A stretch of DNA of 64,000 nt from Streptomyces zaomyceticus (GCF_014656215.1 NZ_BNBZ01000014.1:124001-188000), one strand, 5' to 3'; counted from the first letter of the stretch, positions 8,204 to 16,991 are shown. Numbers and translations are program-made. Notes: generated from the sequence alone by a model not told the origin.

Positions 8204-9001
8204 TCAGCCCCGCTTCGGTGTCGCGATGCCGAGGACCCGGTCCTTCAGGGCCGGGAACTGTTCGCGGGTCGTGGTGATCTTGGCCGGGTCGAGGACGGCT
8301 CGGAGGATCTCCTCGTCCGGGCCGGCCTCGGCGAGGGTCTCGCCCCAGGGGTCGACGACGATCGAGTGGCCGGCCTGTTCGACGCCCGCGTGGGTGCCCG
8401 CCGTACCGCAGGCGAGGACGTACGCCTGGTTCTCGACGGCGCGGGCGCGGGCGAGCAGGCTCCAGTGGGCGCGGCGGCGGGCGGGCCAGCCGGCGGGGAC
8501 GACGAAGGCCTGGGCGCCGGCGTCGACGAGCCCGCGGAAGAGTTCGGGGAAGCGCAGGTCGTAGCAGGTGCCGACGCCGACGGTGAGGTGGGGCAGGTCG
8601 ACGGTGACCAGGTCCTCGCCGGCGGCCATCATCACCGCCTCACCCTTGTCGAAGCCGAAGCGGTGGATCTTCCGGTAGGAGGCGGCGAGTTCGCCGTCGG
8701 GGGAGAGGACGAGCGAGGTGTTGTAGAGGGCGCCGCCCTCGGCCTCGACGAAGGAGCCGGCGTGCAGCCAGACCCCGGCGTCGCGGGCGGCGGCGGCCAT
8801 CGCCCGGTGGGTGGGGCCGTTGAGGGGCTCCGCCTCGGCGGCGAAGGACTCGTAGGCGAAGGCTCCCATGGGCCACAGTTCCGGCAGGACGACGAGGTCG
8901 GCGCGGCCGGATTCCTCCCGTACGAGGCGCCCCACACGGGCGCGTCGGGCGTCGACCGGTTCGTCCGGGTCTACCGCGATCTGGATCAGCGAGGCGCGCA
9001 C
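8204..9001 (-). CDS. Carbon-nitrogen hydrolase (nitrilase superfamily, Nit1/Nit2-like)
   Basis: This 265-residue soluble amidase-fold enzyme has the full Glu-Lys-Cys triad of the superfamily: E41 in VVLPELWPMG, K111 in SYRKIHRFGFDKGE, and C146 in GVGTCYDLRFPELFR. Length and motif spacing match Nit1/Nit2-type omega-amidase or deaminated-glutathione amidase members. The exact substrate cannot be told. The start is GTG at 9001; no strong ribosome site is visible (GGTGGTA lies just upstream). It is divergent from the mycothiol-dependent enzyme 155 bp away and convergent with the EspG-like gene. Confidence 0.88.
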   Translation of the reverse strand: MRASLIQIAVDPDEPVDARRARVGRLVREESGRADLVVLPELWPMGAFAYESFAAEAEPLNGPTHRAMAAAARDAGVWLHAGSFVEAEGGALYNTSLVLSPDGELAASYRKIHRFGFDKGEAVMMAAGEDLVTVDLPHLTVGVGTCYDLRFPELFRGLVDAGAQAFVVPAGWPARRRAHWSLLARARAVENQAYVLACGTAGTHAGVEQAGHSIVVDPWGETLAEAGPDEEILRAVLDPAKITTTREQFPALKDRVLGIATPKRG

Positions 9002-9156
9002 ACTACCACCGTCCTGGCATTCGAGCCGTCAACACAGGCCTACGATCGTCACACGAAAGCACTGCCGGGGTGCCTTCGGGCAGCGTAACTTAGCGTCCGA
9101 GCCTCCCACCCAGTCGTGTTTTGAGCCCGCGCACCGAAGAACCGCCGAGGGGTCCC

Positions 9157-9984
9157 GTGACCGTCCATCCCAGCCTCCAGAACTATGCCGACGCCTGGAC
9201 CCACTCCATCGAGGCGATAGCCGAGCTGGTGCAGCCGCTCGTGGAGGGCGAGTGGAACCGGCCGACACCGTGCCCCGGCTGGTCGGTTCGGGACATCGTG
9301 TCCCATGTGATCGGCATGGAGACGGAGATGCTCGGCGACCCGCGGCCGATCCACTCCCTGCCGCGCGATCTCTACCATGTGCGCAGTGACTTCGCGCGCT
9401 ACATGGAGGTTCAGGTCGATGTGCGGCGGCACCACACCGCGCCGGAGATGACCTCGGAGCTGGAGTACATCCTGATCCGCCGGGCCCGGCAGCTGCGCAA
9501 CGAGAACCGCTCCCCCGAGCATCTGATCCGCGCCCCTCTCGGTGCCGAGCAGTCGCTGGAGCTGGCGTACCGGATGCGTGCCTTCGACGTGTGGGTGCAC
9601 GAGCAGGATCTGCGGGCGACGCTCGGTGTGCCGGGCAACGTGGACTCGGCGGGTGCTCATGTGACGCGGGACGTGCTCCTGGAGGCGCTGCCCAAGGTGG
9701 TCGCCAAGGACGCGGGCGCGCCGGCCTCTTCGGCGGTGGTGCTCGATGTGAGTGGTCCGGTGGAGTTCCTGCGGACCGTGCGGGTCGACGCGGAGGGCCG
9801 GGGTTCGATAGACGGTGCCCCCTCGCTCGGTCCCGCGGTGACGCTGGCGACGGACTGGGAGACGTTCGTGCGTCTGGCCTGTGGCCGGGTCCGGCCGGCC
9901 GATGTGGCCGACCGGGTCAAGACGGAGGGCGACGAGGCGCTGGCGCGGGCCATCCTCGAGAACTTCGCGGTGACGCCCCGGTAG
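9157..9984 (+). CDS. Maleylpyruvate isomerase-family mycothiol-dependent enzyme
   Basis: This 275-residue protein has an N-terminal DinB/MDMPI-type four-helix bundle. The signature EWNRPTPCPGWSVRDIVSHVIG (split here, His at its end) is typical of mycothiol-dependent isomerases and transferases. The C-terminal ~100 residues form a smaller domain resembling SCP2/MDMPI-C. The predicted reaction uses mycothiol as a cofactor or co-substrate; the substrate is unknown. GTG 9157 was chosen because GAGGGG lies 5 nt upstream. An upstream in-frame TTG (9121) would add a charged leader not expected in the family. Mycothiol dependence fits an actinomycete. Confidence 0.85.
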   Translation: MTVHPSLQNYADAWTHSIEAIAELVQPLVEGEWNRPTPCPGWSVRDIVSHVIGMETEMLGDPRPIHSLPRDLYHVRSDFARYMEVQVDVRRHHTAPEMTSELEYILIRRARQLRNENRSPEHLIRAPLGAEQSLELAYRMRAFDVWVHEQDLRATLGVPGNVDSAGAHVTRDVLLEALPKVVAKDAGAPASSAVVLDVSGPVEFLRTVRVDAEGRGSIDGAPSLGPAVTLATDWETFVRLACGRVRPADVADRVKTEGDEALARAILENFAVTPR

Positions 9985-10020
9985 GTCCCCGTACGGGGGC
10001 GTCGGGTCCTCGCACGGGAC

Positions 10021-10070
10021 GTCGGGGGCCGGTCGGGGTCGTCGGGGCCGGTCGGGGTCCGTCGGGGCCC
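10021..10070. repeat. GTCGGGG tandem repeat
   Basis: Five to six imperfect copies of a G-rich GTCGGGG(CCG/TC) unit fill the gap between two convergent genes. The + strand could form G-quadruplex or slipped structures. It may serve as a terminator substitute. Confidence 0.6.
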
Positions 10071-10077
10071 TGCATCC

Positions 10078-11394
10078 CTACACGGGCACGTGTACGGCCT
10101 CCACGCGGCTTGCGACGAGCCGTTCGCGTTCCCTGCGGTGGGTGCGGGCCTTGAGGCGCAGGATCTGGACGACGCCGAGAGCCTCCAGGACGAAGACGGA
10201 CGAGAACGCGATCCGGTAGTTGTCGCCGGTCGCGTCGAGCAGCACGCCGACGGCGAGCAGCGTCGTCATCGAGGCGACGAATCCGCCCATGTTGACGATG
10301 CCGGACGCGGTGCCCTGACGCTCGGGCGGGTTCGCCGGGCGGGCGAAGTCGAAGCCGATCATCGAGGCCGGGCCGCAGGCGCCGAGGACCAGGCAGAGGG
10401 TGACGAGCAGCCACATCGGGGCGTGGTCGCCGGGGTACGCGAGGGTCGTCGCCCAGAGCAGGGCGGTCGCGGCGACGGTGCCGAGGGCGAGCGGGGCGCG
10501 GGCCGTGTGGTGGCGGGCGATGATCTGCCCGTACGCGAGGCCGATGACCATGTTCGAGAGGACGACCAGGGTGAGCAGCCCGCCGGCGCTCGACCGGGAG
10601 AGGCCCTGTGCCTCGACGAGGTAGGGCAGTCCCCACAGCAGCAGGAAGACCATCGCGGGGAACTGGGTGGTGAAGTGGACCCACATGCCGAGCCGGGTGC
10701 CGGGTTCCCGCCAGGATGCGGCGATCTGACGGCGGACGAAGGCCGCGCCGGCGTGGGTGGCGGGCTGGGGTTCGTACCCCTCGGGGTGGTCCTTGAGAAA
10801 GAGCAGCAGCAGGACGAGGACGAGGACGCCGGCGAGGGAGCTGCCGACGAAGGTGGTCGTCCAGCCGAGACCGTGCAGGGCGCGGGCGATGAAGACGGTG
10901 GAGACGAGGTTGCCGGCCATGCCGAAGAGGGCGGCGACCTGGCCGATGAGGGGGCCTCGGCGGGCCGGGAACCAGCGGGAGCCGAGCCTCAGGACGCTGA
11001 TGAAGGTCATGGCGTCGCCGCAGCCGAGCAGGGCCCGGGAGGCGAGCGCGGTGCCGTACGAGGGGGAGAGCGCGAAGCCGAGCTGGCCGAGGGTGAAGAG
11101 GACGACGCCGAGGGCGAGGACCTTCTTGGTGCCGAGCCGGTCGACCATGAGGCCGACGGGTATCTGCATGCCCGCGTAGACGAGCAGCTGGAGTATGGAG
11201 AAGGTGGAGAGCGCGGAGGCGTTGACGTCGAAGCGGTCGGCGGCGTCGAGTCCGGCGACGCCGAGGGACGTGCGGAAGATGACGGCGACGAAGTAGACGG
11301 CGACGCCGACGCCCCAGACGAGGGCGGCGCGGCGGCCTCCGGGCGGGTCGCCGGGGAGGGTGACGGCGGAGCCGTATCCGTTGCGGCCGCTCAC
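10078..11394 (-). CDS. MFS transporter
   Basis: This 438-residue integral membrane protein has about twelve hydrophobic segments. Between TM2 and TM3 is the MFS loop motif GLMVDRLGTKKVLALG, the classical G-x-x-x-D-R-x-G-x-+. The first segment begins near residue 22 (RRAALVWGVGVAVYFVAVIF). It most resembles anion/organic-acid symporter-type MFS proteins, but the substrate is not readable. It starts with GTG at 11394 and overlaps the upstream gntR gene by 4 nt (GTGA), so the two are translated together. The regulator probably senses the transported compound or a product of it. Confidence 0.88.
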   Translation of the reverse strand: MSGRNGYGSAVTLPGDPPGGRRAALVWGVGVAVYFVAVIFRTSLGVAGLDAADRFDVNASALSTFSILQLLVYAGMQIPVGLMVDRLGTKKVLALGVVLFTLGQLGFALSPSYGTALASRALLGCGDAMTFISVLRLGSRWFPARRGPLIGQVAALFGMAGNLVSTVFIARALHGLGWTTTFVGSSLAGVLVLVLLLLFLKDHPEGYEPQPATHAGAAFVRRQIAASWREPGTRLGMWVHFTTQFPAMVFLLLWGLPYLVEAQGLSRSSAGGLLTLVVLSNMVIGLAYGQIIARHHTARAPLALGTVAATALLWATTLAYPGDHAPMWLLVTLCLVLGACGPASMIGFDFARPANPPERQGTASGIVNMGGFVASMTTLLAVGVLLDATGDNYRIAFSSVFVLEALGVVQILRLKARTHRRERERLVASRVEAVHVPV

Positions 11395-12032
11395 CGGTCC
11401 TCACCCCGGACCAGGATCTTGACCCAGCTGAGGTGCTGGCGGACGCAGTGGGCGGCGCCCTCGACGTCGCCGGCCTTGATGCGGTCGAGGATCTCGGCGT
11501 GTTCGGTGATGTTCTTGGCGACGCGGTCGGGCTGGGACTGCATCACGGCGACGCCCATGCGCAGCTGGCGGTCGCGGAGCTGGTCGTAGAGGCGGGAGAG
11601 GATCTGGTTGCCGGCGTGCTGGACGATCTCGGCGTGGAAGCACCGGTCGGTGACGGCCACTTCCGCGAGGTCTCCGGCGGCGGCCCGTCGCTTCTGTTCC
11701 TCCAGGAGCTCTTCGAGTCGTTCGACGAGCGAGGCGGGGGCGGGTACGGCGCGGCGGACGGCGAACTCCTCGACGAGCAGCCGGGTCTCGACGACGTCGG
11801 CGATCTCCTGGGCGGAGACGGCGAGGACGAGGGCGCCCTTCTTCGGGTAGAGCTTGAGCAGCCCTTCCATCTCCAGCTTGAGCAGTGCCTCGCGGACCGG
11901 CGTCCTGGACACCCCTACGGCGAGGGCGAGTTCGCCTTCGGTGAGGAGGGTGCCTCCCTCGTAGCGCCGGTCGAGTACGGCCTGCTTGACGTGCATGTAG
12001 ACACGGTCGGCTGCGGGGGGTGCGGATGCCAT
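11391..12032 (-). CDS. GntR-family transcriptional regulator (FadR subfamily)
   Basis: This 213-residue regulator has a winged helix at residues ~10-75 with the family phrases RRYEGGTLLTEGELALAVGVSR (broken here) and TPVREALLKLEMEGLL. An all-helical FCD ligand-binding domain follows, containing D/H residues in TDRCFHAEIVQHAGN and TEHAEILDRI that usually chelate a metal and bind carboxylates. ATG 12032 is used because the FadR-like domain begins right after it. Just upstream on the coding strand lies a degenerate direct repeat, TGTTGCACCTC/TGTTGTATCTA (12042-12063), a possible autoregulatory site. The gene is cotranscribed with the MFS gene. Confidence 0.86.
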   Translation of the reverse strand: MASAPPAADRVYMHVKQAVLDRRYEGGTLLTEGELALAVGVSRTPVREALLKLEMEGLLKLYPKKGALVLAVSAQEIADVVETRLLVEEFAVRRAVPAPASLVERLEELLEEQKRRAAAGDLAEVAVTDRCFHAEIVQHAGNQILSRLYDQLRDRQLRMGVAVMQSQPDRVAKNITEHAEILDRIKAGDVEGAAHCVRQHLSWVKILVRGEDR

Positions 12033-12142
12033 GAACACAGCATAGATACAACAGAGGTGCAACAGGGGCCCTGTCCGCATCCTGGACGAGGGCGCCTACG
12101 GGAACCGGTGGCCGTGGCAGTCCGCGCCGCCGACCGGGAAAG

Positions 12143-12176
12143 ACGTCCGGCGGTGGCCGAAGCCACCGCCGGACGT
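12143..12176 (-). terminator. Strong UUCG-tetraloop terminator after first bkd operon
   Basis: This is a perfect 15-bp stem (ACGTCCGGCGGTGGC with its complement) closed by CGAA on the + strand, which reads UUCG in the minus-strand transcript. That gives a C(UUCG)G-type extra-stable loop 28 bp past the E2 stop codon. No U-tract follows, as is common in Streptomyces. Its left end on the transcript shares 2 nt with the parS site. Confidence 0.85.
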
Positions 12177-12188
12177 TTCACGTGAAAC
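12175..12188. other. parS: parS site (ParB-binding palindrome)
   Basis: GTTTCACGTGAAAC is the 14-bp core of the parS consensus TGTTTCACGTGAAACA; with flanks it matches 15 of 16. It lies in the gap between the E2 gene and its terminator. In Streptomyces these sites cluster near oriC and organise chromosome segregation through ParB. This placement supports an origin-proximal locus. Confidence 0.92.
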
Positions 12189-12203
12189 AGGCCGAGCCGG
12201 CCG

Positions 12204-13658
12204 TCACGCCCAGGTGATCAGGCGCTTCGGCTGCTCCAGGACCGCGGCGACGTCCGCCAGGAACTTGGAGCCGAGCTCGCCGTCGACCAGTCGGTGGTCG
12301 AAGGAGAGAGCCAGCGTGGTGACCTGACGCGGCTTCACCTTGCCCTTGTGGACCCACGGCTGGAGCTTGATCGCACCGACCGCGAGGATCGCGGACTCGC
12401 CGGGGTTCAGGATGGGCGTACCGGTGTCGACGCCGAAGACGCCGACGTTGGTGATGGTGAAGGTCCCGCCCTGCATCGCCGCGGGGGTCGTCTTCCCCTC
12501 GCGGGCGGTGGAGACCAGCTCGCTCAGCGACGCCGAGAGCTCGGGCAGGGTCTGCGCGTGCGCGTCCTTGATGTTCGGCACGAGCAGACCGCGCGGCGTG
12601 GCCGCGGCGATGCCCAGGTTCACGTAGTGCTTGAGGACGATCTCCTGTGCCGCCTCGTCCCAGGCCGCGTTGATCTCCGGGTTGCGCTTCACCGCGACCA
12701 GGACGGCCTTGGCGATGAGGAGCAGCGGGTTGACCCGCAGGCCCGCCATGTCCTTGTCGGACTTGAGCTCCTCGACCAGCTTCATCGTGCGGGTGATGTC
12801 GAAGGTCACGAACTCGGTGACGTGCGGGGCGGTGAAGGCCGAACCGACCATCGCCGCCGCCGTGGCCTTCCGTACGCCCTTGACGGGCACACGGGTCTCC
12901 CGGGCGTCGGTCGACACGACGGCCGCGGGTGCCACGACCGCGGCCGGTGCCGGGACCGCCGCGGGCGCAGGGGCCGGAGCGGGGACGGGGGCGACCGGCG
13001 CGGGCGCCGGAGCGGCGGCCGCGTGGACGTCCTCACGGGTGATGATGCCGTCGGGACCGGTCGGGGTGACCGTCGCGAGGTCGACGCCGAGGTCCTTGGC
13101 GAGCTTCCGGACCGGCGGCTTGGCCAGCGGCCTCGCGCCGGCCGGCGCGTGCCCGTTGAGCTGCTCCGGTACGGAGACCGCGACGGGCGCGGCCTGGACC
13201 GGAGCCGCCGGGGCGGCCTGGGCCGTATCCGTCGCCGGCTTGCGCGGGCGGCGCTTGGTGGAGCTGGCGGCCACGCCGTAGCCGACGAGGACCGGCGTAC
13301 GGCCCTGCGGCTCGGCCTCCTCCTCGACGGCGGCCGGGGCCACCGCGGCCGGAGCGGGCGCCGCCGCCGGAGCGGCCTCGGCGACCGGGGCCGCCGGGGC
13401 CTCGGGCGCGGCACCGCCGCCGACGTTCACCGAGATGATGACCTGGCCGACGTCGACCGTCGTCCCCTCGGGGAAGCGCAGCTCGTGGACCGTGCCGTCG
13501 AAGGGGATCGGCAGCTCGACCGCGGCCTTGGCCGTCTCGACCTCGCACACGATCTGACCGTCCTCGACCGTGTCACCGGGCTGGACGTACCACTTGAGGA
13601 TCTCGGCCTCGGTGAGGCCCTCGCCCACATCGGGCATCTTGAATTCGCGGATCGTCAC
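12204..13658 (-). CDS. bkdC: Branched-chain 2-oxoacid dehydrogenase E2 (dihydrolipoyl acyltransferase), first operon
   Basis: This 484-residue E2 core has an N-terminal lipoyl domain with the lipoylated lysine K44 in CEVETAKAAVELP. A Pro/Ala-rich flexible linker, a peripheral subunit-binding domain (KPPVRKLAKDLGVDL, TGPDGIITREDV) and the catalytic acyltransferase domain ending in SFDHRLVDGE (His-Asp catalytic pair) follow. It transfers branched acyl groups to CoA, feeding branched-chain fatty acid and polyketide starters. It starts with GTG at 13658, with GAGGAG 6 nt upstream and 10 bp after the E1beta stop. No E3 gene is nearby, so a shared lipoamide dehydrogenase is presumed. The symbol is by analogy with Streptomyces bkd operons. 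Confidence 0.92.
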   Translation of the reverse strand: MTIREFKMPDVGEGLTEAEILKWYVQPGDTVEDGQIVCEVETAKAAVELPIPFDGTVHELRFPEGTTVDVGQVIISVNVGGGAAPEAPAAPVAEAAPAAAPAPAAVAPAAVEEEAEPQGRTPVLVGYGVAASSTKRRPRKPATDTAQAAPAAPVQAAPVAVSVPEQLNGHAPAGARPLAKPPVRKLAKDLGVDLATVTPTGPDGIITREDVHAAAAPAPAPVAPVPAPAPAPAAVPAPAAVVAPAAVVSTDARETRVPVKGVRKATAAAMVGSAFTAPHVTEFVTFDITRTMKLVEELKSDKDMAGLRVNPLLLIAKAVLVAVKRNPEINAAWDEAAQEIVLKHYVNLGIAAATPRGLLVPNIKDAHAQTLPELSASLSELVSTAREGKTTPAAMQGGTFTITNVGVFGVDTGTPILNPGESAILAVGAIKLQPWVHKGKVKPRQVTTLALSFDHRLVDGELGSKFLADVAAVLEQPKRLITWA

Positions 13659-13668
13659 GGTGCTCTCC

Positions 13669-14649
13669 TCAGTACGCCAGCGAGCGGTCGACGGCGTCGA
13701 GCACGCGATCGAGACCCGGCAGGTACTCCTCCTCCAGGCGCGCCGGCGGGTACGGCGCGTGGTAGCCGCCGACCCGCAGGACGGGGGCCTCCAGGTGGTA
13801 GAAGCAGCGCTCGGTGATCCGGGCGGCGATCTCCGCTCCGGAGCCGAAGAACACCGGCGCCTCATGGACGACGACCAGACGGCGGGTCTTCTCGACCGAG
13901 GCCTGGATCGTGTCGAAGTCGAGCGGGGAGATCGAGCGCACGTCCACGACCTCGATCGACTTGCCCTCTTCGGCGGCGGCCGCGGCCACCTCCAGGCAGG
14001 TCTTCACCATCGGGCCGTAGGCCGCCAGGGTGAGGTCCGTGCCCTCGCGGGCGACCCGGGCCTTGTGCAGCTCGCCGGGGATGGCCTCGGTGTCGACCTC
14101 GCTCTTGTCCCAGTAACGGCGCTTGGGCTCGAAGAAGATGACCGGGTCGTCGCTCTGGATCGCCTGCTGGAGCATCCAGTAGGCGTCGTTGGAGTTGGCC
14201 GGGGTGACGACCTTGAGGCCCGCGACGTGCGCGAAGAGCGTCTCGGGGGACTCGGAGTGGTGCTCGACGGCGCCGATGCCACCGCCGTACGGGATGCGGA
14301 TGACGATCGGCATCTTCACCGTGCCGAGCGAACGGGCCCGCATCTTCGCCAGCTGGGACACGATCTGGTCGTACGCCGGGAAGACGAAGCCGTCGAACTG
14401 GATCTCCACGACCGGGCGGTAGCCGCGCAGGGCGAGACCGATCGCGGTGCCGACGATGCCGGACTCGGCGAGCGGGGTGTCGATGACCCGCTCCTCGCCG
14501 AAGTCCTTCTGCAGCCCGTCGGTGATCCGGAAGACACCGCCGAGCTTGCCGACGTCCAGGCCCATGATCAGGACCTTGGGGTCGGTCTCCAGGGCCTTGC
14601 GCAGCGACTCGTTGAGCGCCTTCGCGAGGGGAAGCTTCTGAACAGCCAT
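13669..14649 (-). CDS. bkdB: Branched-chain 2-oxoacid dehydrogenase E1 beta subunit, first operon
   Basis: This 326-residue transketolase-like pyrimidine-binding subunit is well conserved: GLDVGKLGGVFRITDGL, DTPLAESGIVGTAIGLAL, IRIPYGGGIGAVEHHSES (containing the HHS motif) and FFEPKRRYWDKSEV. With E1alpha it forms the alpha2beta2 thiamine-diphosphate decarboxylase acting on 2-oxo acids from Val, Leu and Ile. It starts with ATG at 14649, 2 nt after the TAA stop of E1alpha, and is followed 10 bp later by E2. The spacing implies a single transcript. Confidence 0.93.
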   Translation of the reverse strand: MAVQKLPLAKALNESLRKALETDPKVLIMGLDVGKLGGVFRITDGLQKDFGEERVIDTPLAESGIVGTAIGLALRGYRPVVEIQFDGFVFPAYDQIVSQLAKMRARSLGTVKMPIVIRIPYGGGIGAVEHHSESPETLFAHVAGLKVVTPANSNDAYWMLQQAIQSDDPVIFFEPKRRYWDKSEVDTEAIPGELHKARVAREGTDLTLAAYGPMVKTCLEVAAAAAEEGKSIEVVDVRSISPLDFDTIQASVEKTRRLVVVHEAPVFFGSGAEIAARITERCFYHLEAPVLRVGGYHAPYPPARLEEEYLPGLDRVLDAVDRSLAY

Positions 14650-14651
14650 GA

Positions 14652-15830
14652 TTACTCGGCCTCTCCGCCCTCGAAGGACGCCTGGTAGGCGGCGAACTCA
14701 GCCCGCTCCTCGTCGACGAGCGCGTGCCCGTCCGCGTACACGTTGTCGAAGATCGCCATGTGCTCCGGGACGGGCATGGCGCGGACGACCTCGCGGACGT
14801 GCTTGCCGAGCGTCTCGCTCTCCGTCTCCAGCTCCTCGAAGAAGGCCGCGTCGGCGTGACCCTCGTTCTCCATGTACGTCTTGAGGCGCTGGATCGGGTC
14901 CTTGGCCTCCCACTCCTCGCGCTCCGCGTCCCGGCGGTAGCGGGTCGGGTCGTCGGAGGTGGTGTGGGCGGCCATGCGGTAGGTGTACGCCTCGATGAGC
15001 GTCGGGCCCTCGCCGCGGCGGGCGCGCTCCAGCGCCGACCGGGTCACGGCCAGGCACGCGAGGACGTCGTTGCCGTCGACGCGGACACCGGGGAAGCCGA
15101 AGCCGCGGGCGCGCTGGTAGAGCGGGACGCGGGTCTGCTTCTCGATGGGCTCGGAAATGGCCCACTGGTTGTTCTGACAGAAGAACACGACCGGGGCGTT
15201 GTACACCGCGGAGAAGACAAACGACTCGTTCACGTCACCCTGGCTGGAGGCGCCGTCACCGAAGTACGCGATCACGGCGGAATCCGCGCCGTCCTTGGCG
15301 ATGCCCATGGCGTAGCCGGTGGCGTGCAGGGTCTGCGCGCCGAGAACGATCGTGTACAGGTGGAAATTGTTGGTGCTCGGGTCCCAGCCGCCGTTGTTCA
15401 CACCGCGGAACATGCCGAGAAGGTTGGTGGGGTCGACCCCGCGGCACCACGCGACGGCGTGCTCACGGTAGGTGGGGAAGACGTAGTCGTCGTCCCGCAG
15501 GGCGCGGCCGGAGCCGATCTGGGCGGCCTCCTGGCCGAGCAGCGAGGCCCACAGGCCCAGCTCGCCCTGGCGCTGGAGCGCGGTGGCCTCGGCATCGAAG
15601 CGACGGCTGAGGACCATGTCGCGGTAGAGACCGCGCAGCTCCTCGGCGCTCAGGTCGATGTCGTAGTCGGGGTGCTGAACGCGCTCTCCCTCGGGCGTCA
15701 GCAGCTGGACGAGCTCGGGCTCTGCGCCCTGCGCCGCCGGTGCCTTCTTCGCGCTTGCGGCGCTGGTGGTGCGCTTGGCGCCGCTGCTGCGTCGCGTCGT
15801 CTTGCGCGCGGCAGTGCTCTCCACGGTCAC
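14652..15830 (-). CDS. bkdA: Branched-chain 2-oxoacid dehydrogenase E1 alpha subunit, first operon
   Basis: This 392-residue thiamine-diphosphate-dependent subunit carries the cofactor-binding motif GDG...NN as YFGDGASSQGDVNES through FFCQNNQWA. The conserved HTTSDDPTRYR phosphorylation-loop-like segment and a C-terminal helical tail are also present. The first ~40 residues are a Lys/Arg/Ala/Ser-rich tail (ARKTTRRSSGAKRTT...) that is unusual for the family and absent from the second E1alpha in this window. It starts with GTG at 15830, with GGAGGAG upstream. It is the first gene of the operon and faces a response regulator across a 338-bp AT-richer region. Confidence 0.93.
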   Translation of the reverse strand: MTVESTAARKTTRRSSGAKRTTSAASAKKAPAAQGAEPELVQLLTPEGERVQHPDYDIDLSAEELRGLYRDMVLSRRFDAEATALQRQGELGLWASLLGQEAAQIGSGRALRDDDYVFPTYREHAVAWCRGVDPTNLLGMFRGVNNGGWDPSTNNFHLYTIVLGAQTLHATGYAMGIAKDGADSAVIAYFGDGASSQGDVNESFVFSAVYNAPVVFFCQNNQWAISEPIEKQTRVPLYQRARGFGFPGVRVDGNDVLACLAVTRSALERARRGEGPTLIEAYTYRMAAHTTSDDPTRYRRDAEREEWEAKDPIQRLKTYMENEGHADAAFFEELETESETLGKHVREVVRAMPVPEHMAIFDNVYADGHALVDEERAEFAAYQASFEGGEAE

Positions 15831-16017
15831 GTGCGTGCTCCTCCGTCGGTCCGGCCTCCGGGTTCGCCGGTAAGCCAGTGCGGCTCCGCCTTATCCGTAC
15901 CCTTCGCACGGGGTGGGTGCGACGCGGCCGGAGTCGGGCGTGACAGGTGCCCCGGCGAGCGCCGTCATAGGCACGTTACCCATAGTGCAGCATTCCCGCG
16001 AAACCCCATTTGACCTG

Positions 16018-16046
16018 CGATTTTGCTTGGATTTCCAAGTAAATCG
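16018..16046. promoter_or_regulatory. Large inverted repeat in bkdA / response regulator divergent region
   Basis: The 338-bp region 15831-16168 has no gene. Its unusually AT-rich core holds CTTGGATTTCCAAG (16026-16039; 6-bp arms, TT spacer) flanked by CGATTT at 16018 and AAATCG ending at 16046. The whole forms a nearly perfect 29-nt palindrome with one extra base on the left. It lies 123 bp before the regulator start and ~190 bp before bkdA. It looks like an operator, possibly for the divergent NarL-type regulator or an Lrp-type protein. Confidence 0.6.
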
Positions 16047-16168
16047 AGAAAAGGGGGACTCTCCGCTGGTCAGCGCATGGACAACGGCCCGACGCCTTCG
16101 TCGGAACATCCGGCACGTTATCCCGCGCACCCCGGGCGCGGGAAGAGCCAATATGTGAGACTGACTGG

Positions 16169-16828
16169 GTGCGCGAAGAAGGAAAAATCCGGGTATTTCT
16201 GTTGGACGACCACGAAGTCGTCCGGCGCGGCGTCCACGAGCTGCTCTCCGTGGAGGACGACATCGAGGTGGTCGGAGAGGCCGGAACGGCGGCGGACGCG
16301 CTGGTCAGGATCCCTGCGACCCGCCCGGACGTGGCCGTGCTCGACGTGCGGCTGCCGGACGGCAGCGGGGTCGAGGTGTGCCGCGAGGTCCGTTCGCAGG
16401 ACGAGGACGTCAAATGCCTGATGCTCACCTCGTACGCGGACGACGAGGCCCTCTTCGACGCGATCATGGCCGGTGCCTCGGGATACGTCCTCAAGGCCAT
16501 CCGCGGCAACGAGCTGCTGAACGCGGTGCGGGACGTGGCGGCCGGCAAGTCGCTGCTCGACCCGATCGCGACCGCCCGCGTCCTGGAGCGGCTGCGCGAC
16601 GGCAACAACCCGAAGGGTGACGACAAGCTCGCCAACCTGACGGACCAGGAACGCAAGATCCTCGACCTGATCGGCGAGGGCCTGACCAACCGGGTCATCG
16701 GCGAGCGGCTCCACCTCGCGGAGAAGACCATCAAGAACTACGTCTCCAGCCTGCTGTCGAAGCTGGGCATGGAGCGTCGCTCCCAGGCCGCGGCGTATGT
16801 CGCGCGGCTCCAGGCGGAGCGTCACTGA
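16169..16828 (+). CDS. Orphan NarL/FixJ-type response regulator
   Basis: This 219-residue DNA-binding response regulator has the receiver domain at ~6-125 with DDHE acidic pocket, phosphoacceptor D59 in VAVLDVRLPDGSG and K near SGYVLKAIRG. The LuxR-type HTH lies at ~150-215 (LTDQERKILDLIGEGLTNRVIGERLHLAEKTIKNYVSS, split over its helices). No histidine kinase gene is adjacent, so it is an orphan in this context. Its start is GTG 16169, with no clear ribosome site, so a leaderless or weakly translated start is possible. It resembles DevR-type regulators in pattern. Its divergent neighbour is the first bkd operon. Confidence 0.9.
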   Translation: MREEGKIRVFLLDDHEVVRRGVHELLSVEDDIEVVGEAGTAADALVRIPATRPDVAVLDVRLPDGSGVEVCREVRSQDEDVKCLMLTSYADDEALFDAIMAGASGYVLKAIRGNELLNAVRDVAAGKSLLDPIATARVLERLRDGNNPKGDDKLANLTDQERKILDLIGEGLTNRVIGERLHLAEKTIKNYVSSLLSKLGMERRSQAAAYVARLQAERH

Positions 16829-16991
16829 CGGTCGTCCGAGCGAGGCGCGGACCGCGCCCGCGGTCGCGGCCCGCGCCTCACCCGTACGGCCCAGAGCGGG
16901 GCCGCCGGCCCCGGTTCGGGACCTACGTCCCGCCGAAAGCGGGGCAGGGGCCCCTTTTCCGACAGGGTGCCGGTGGCGGAGAGTGGATGCC

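Noticed and set aside
10087..10094. Further parS sites at other CACGTG words (also near 21370, 50021, 52815, 63262)
   Set aside because: They lack the GTTT...AAAC arms; only the central six bases match.
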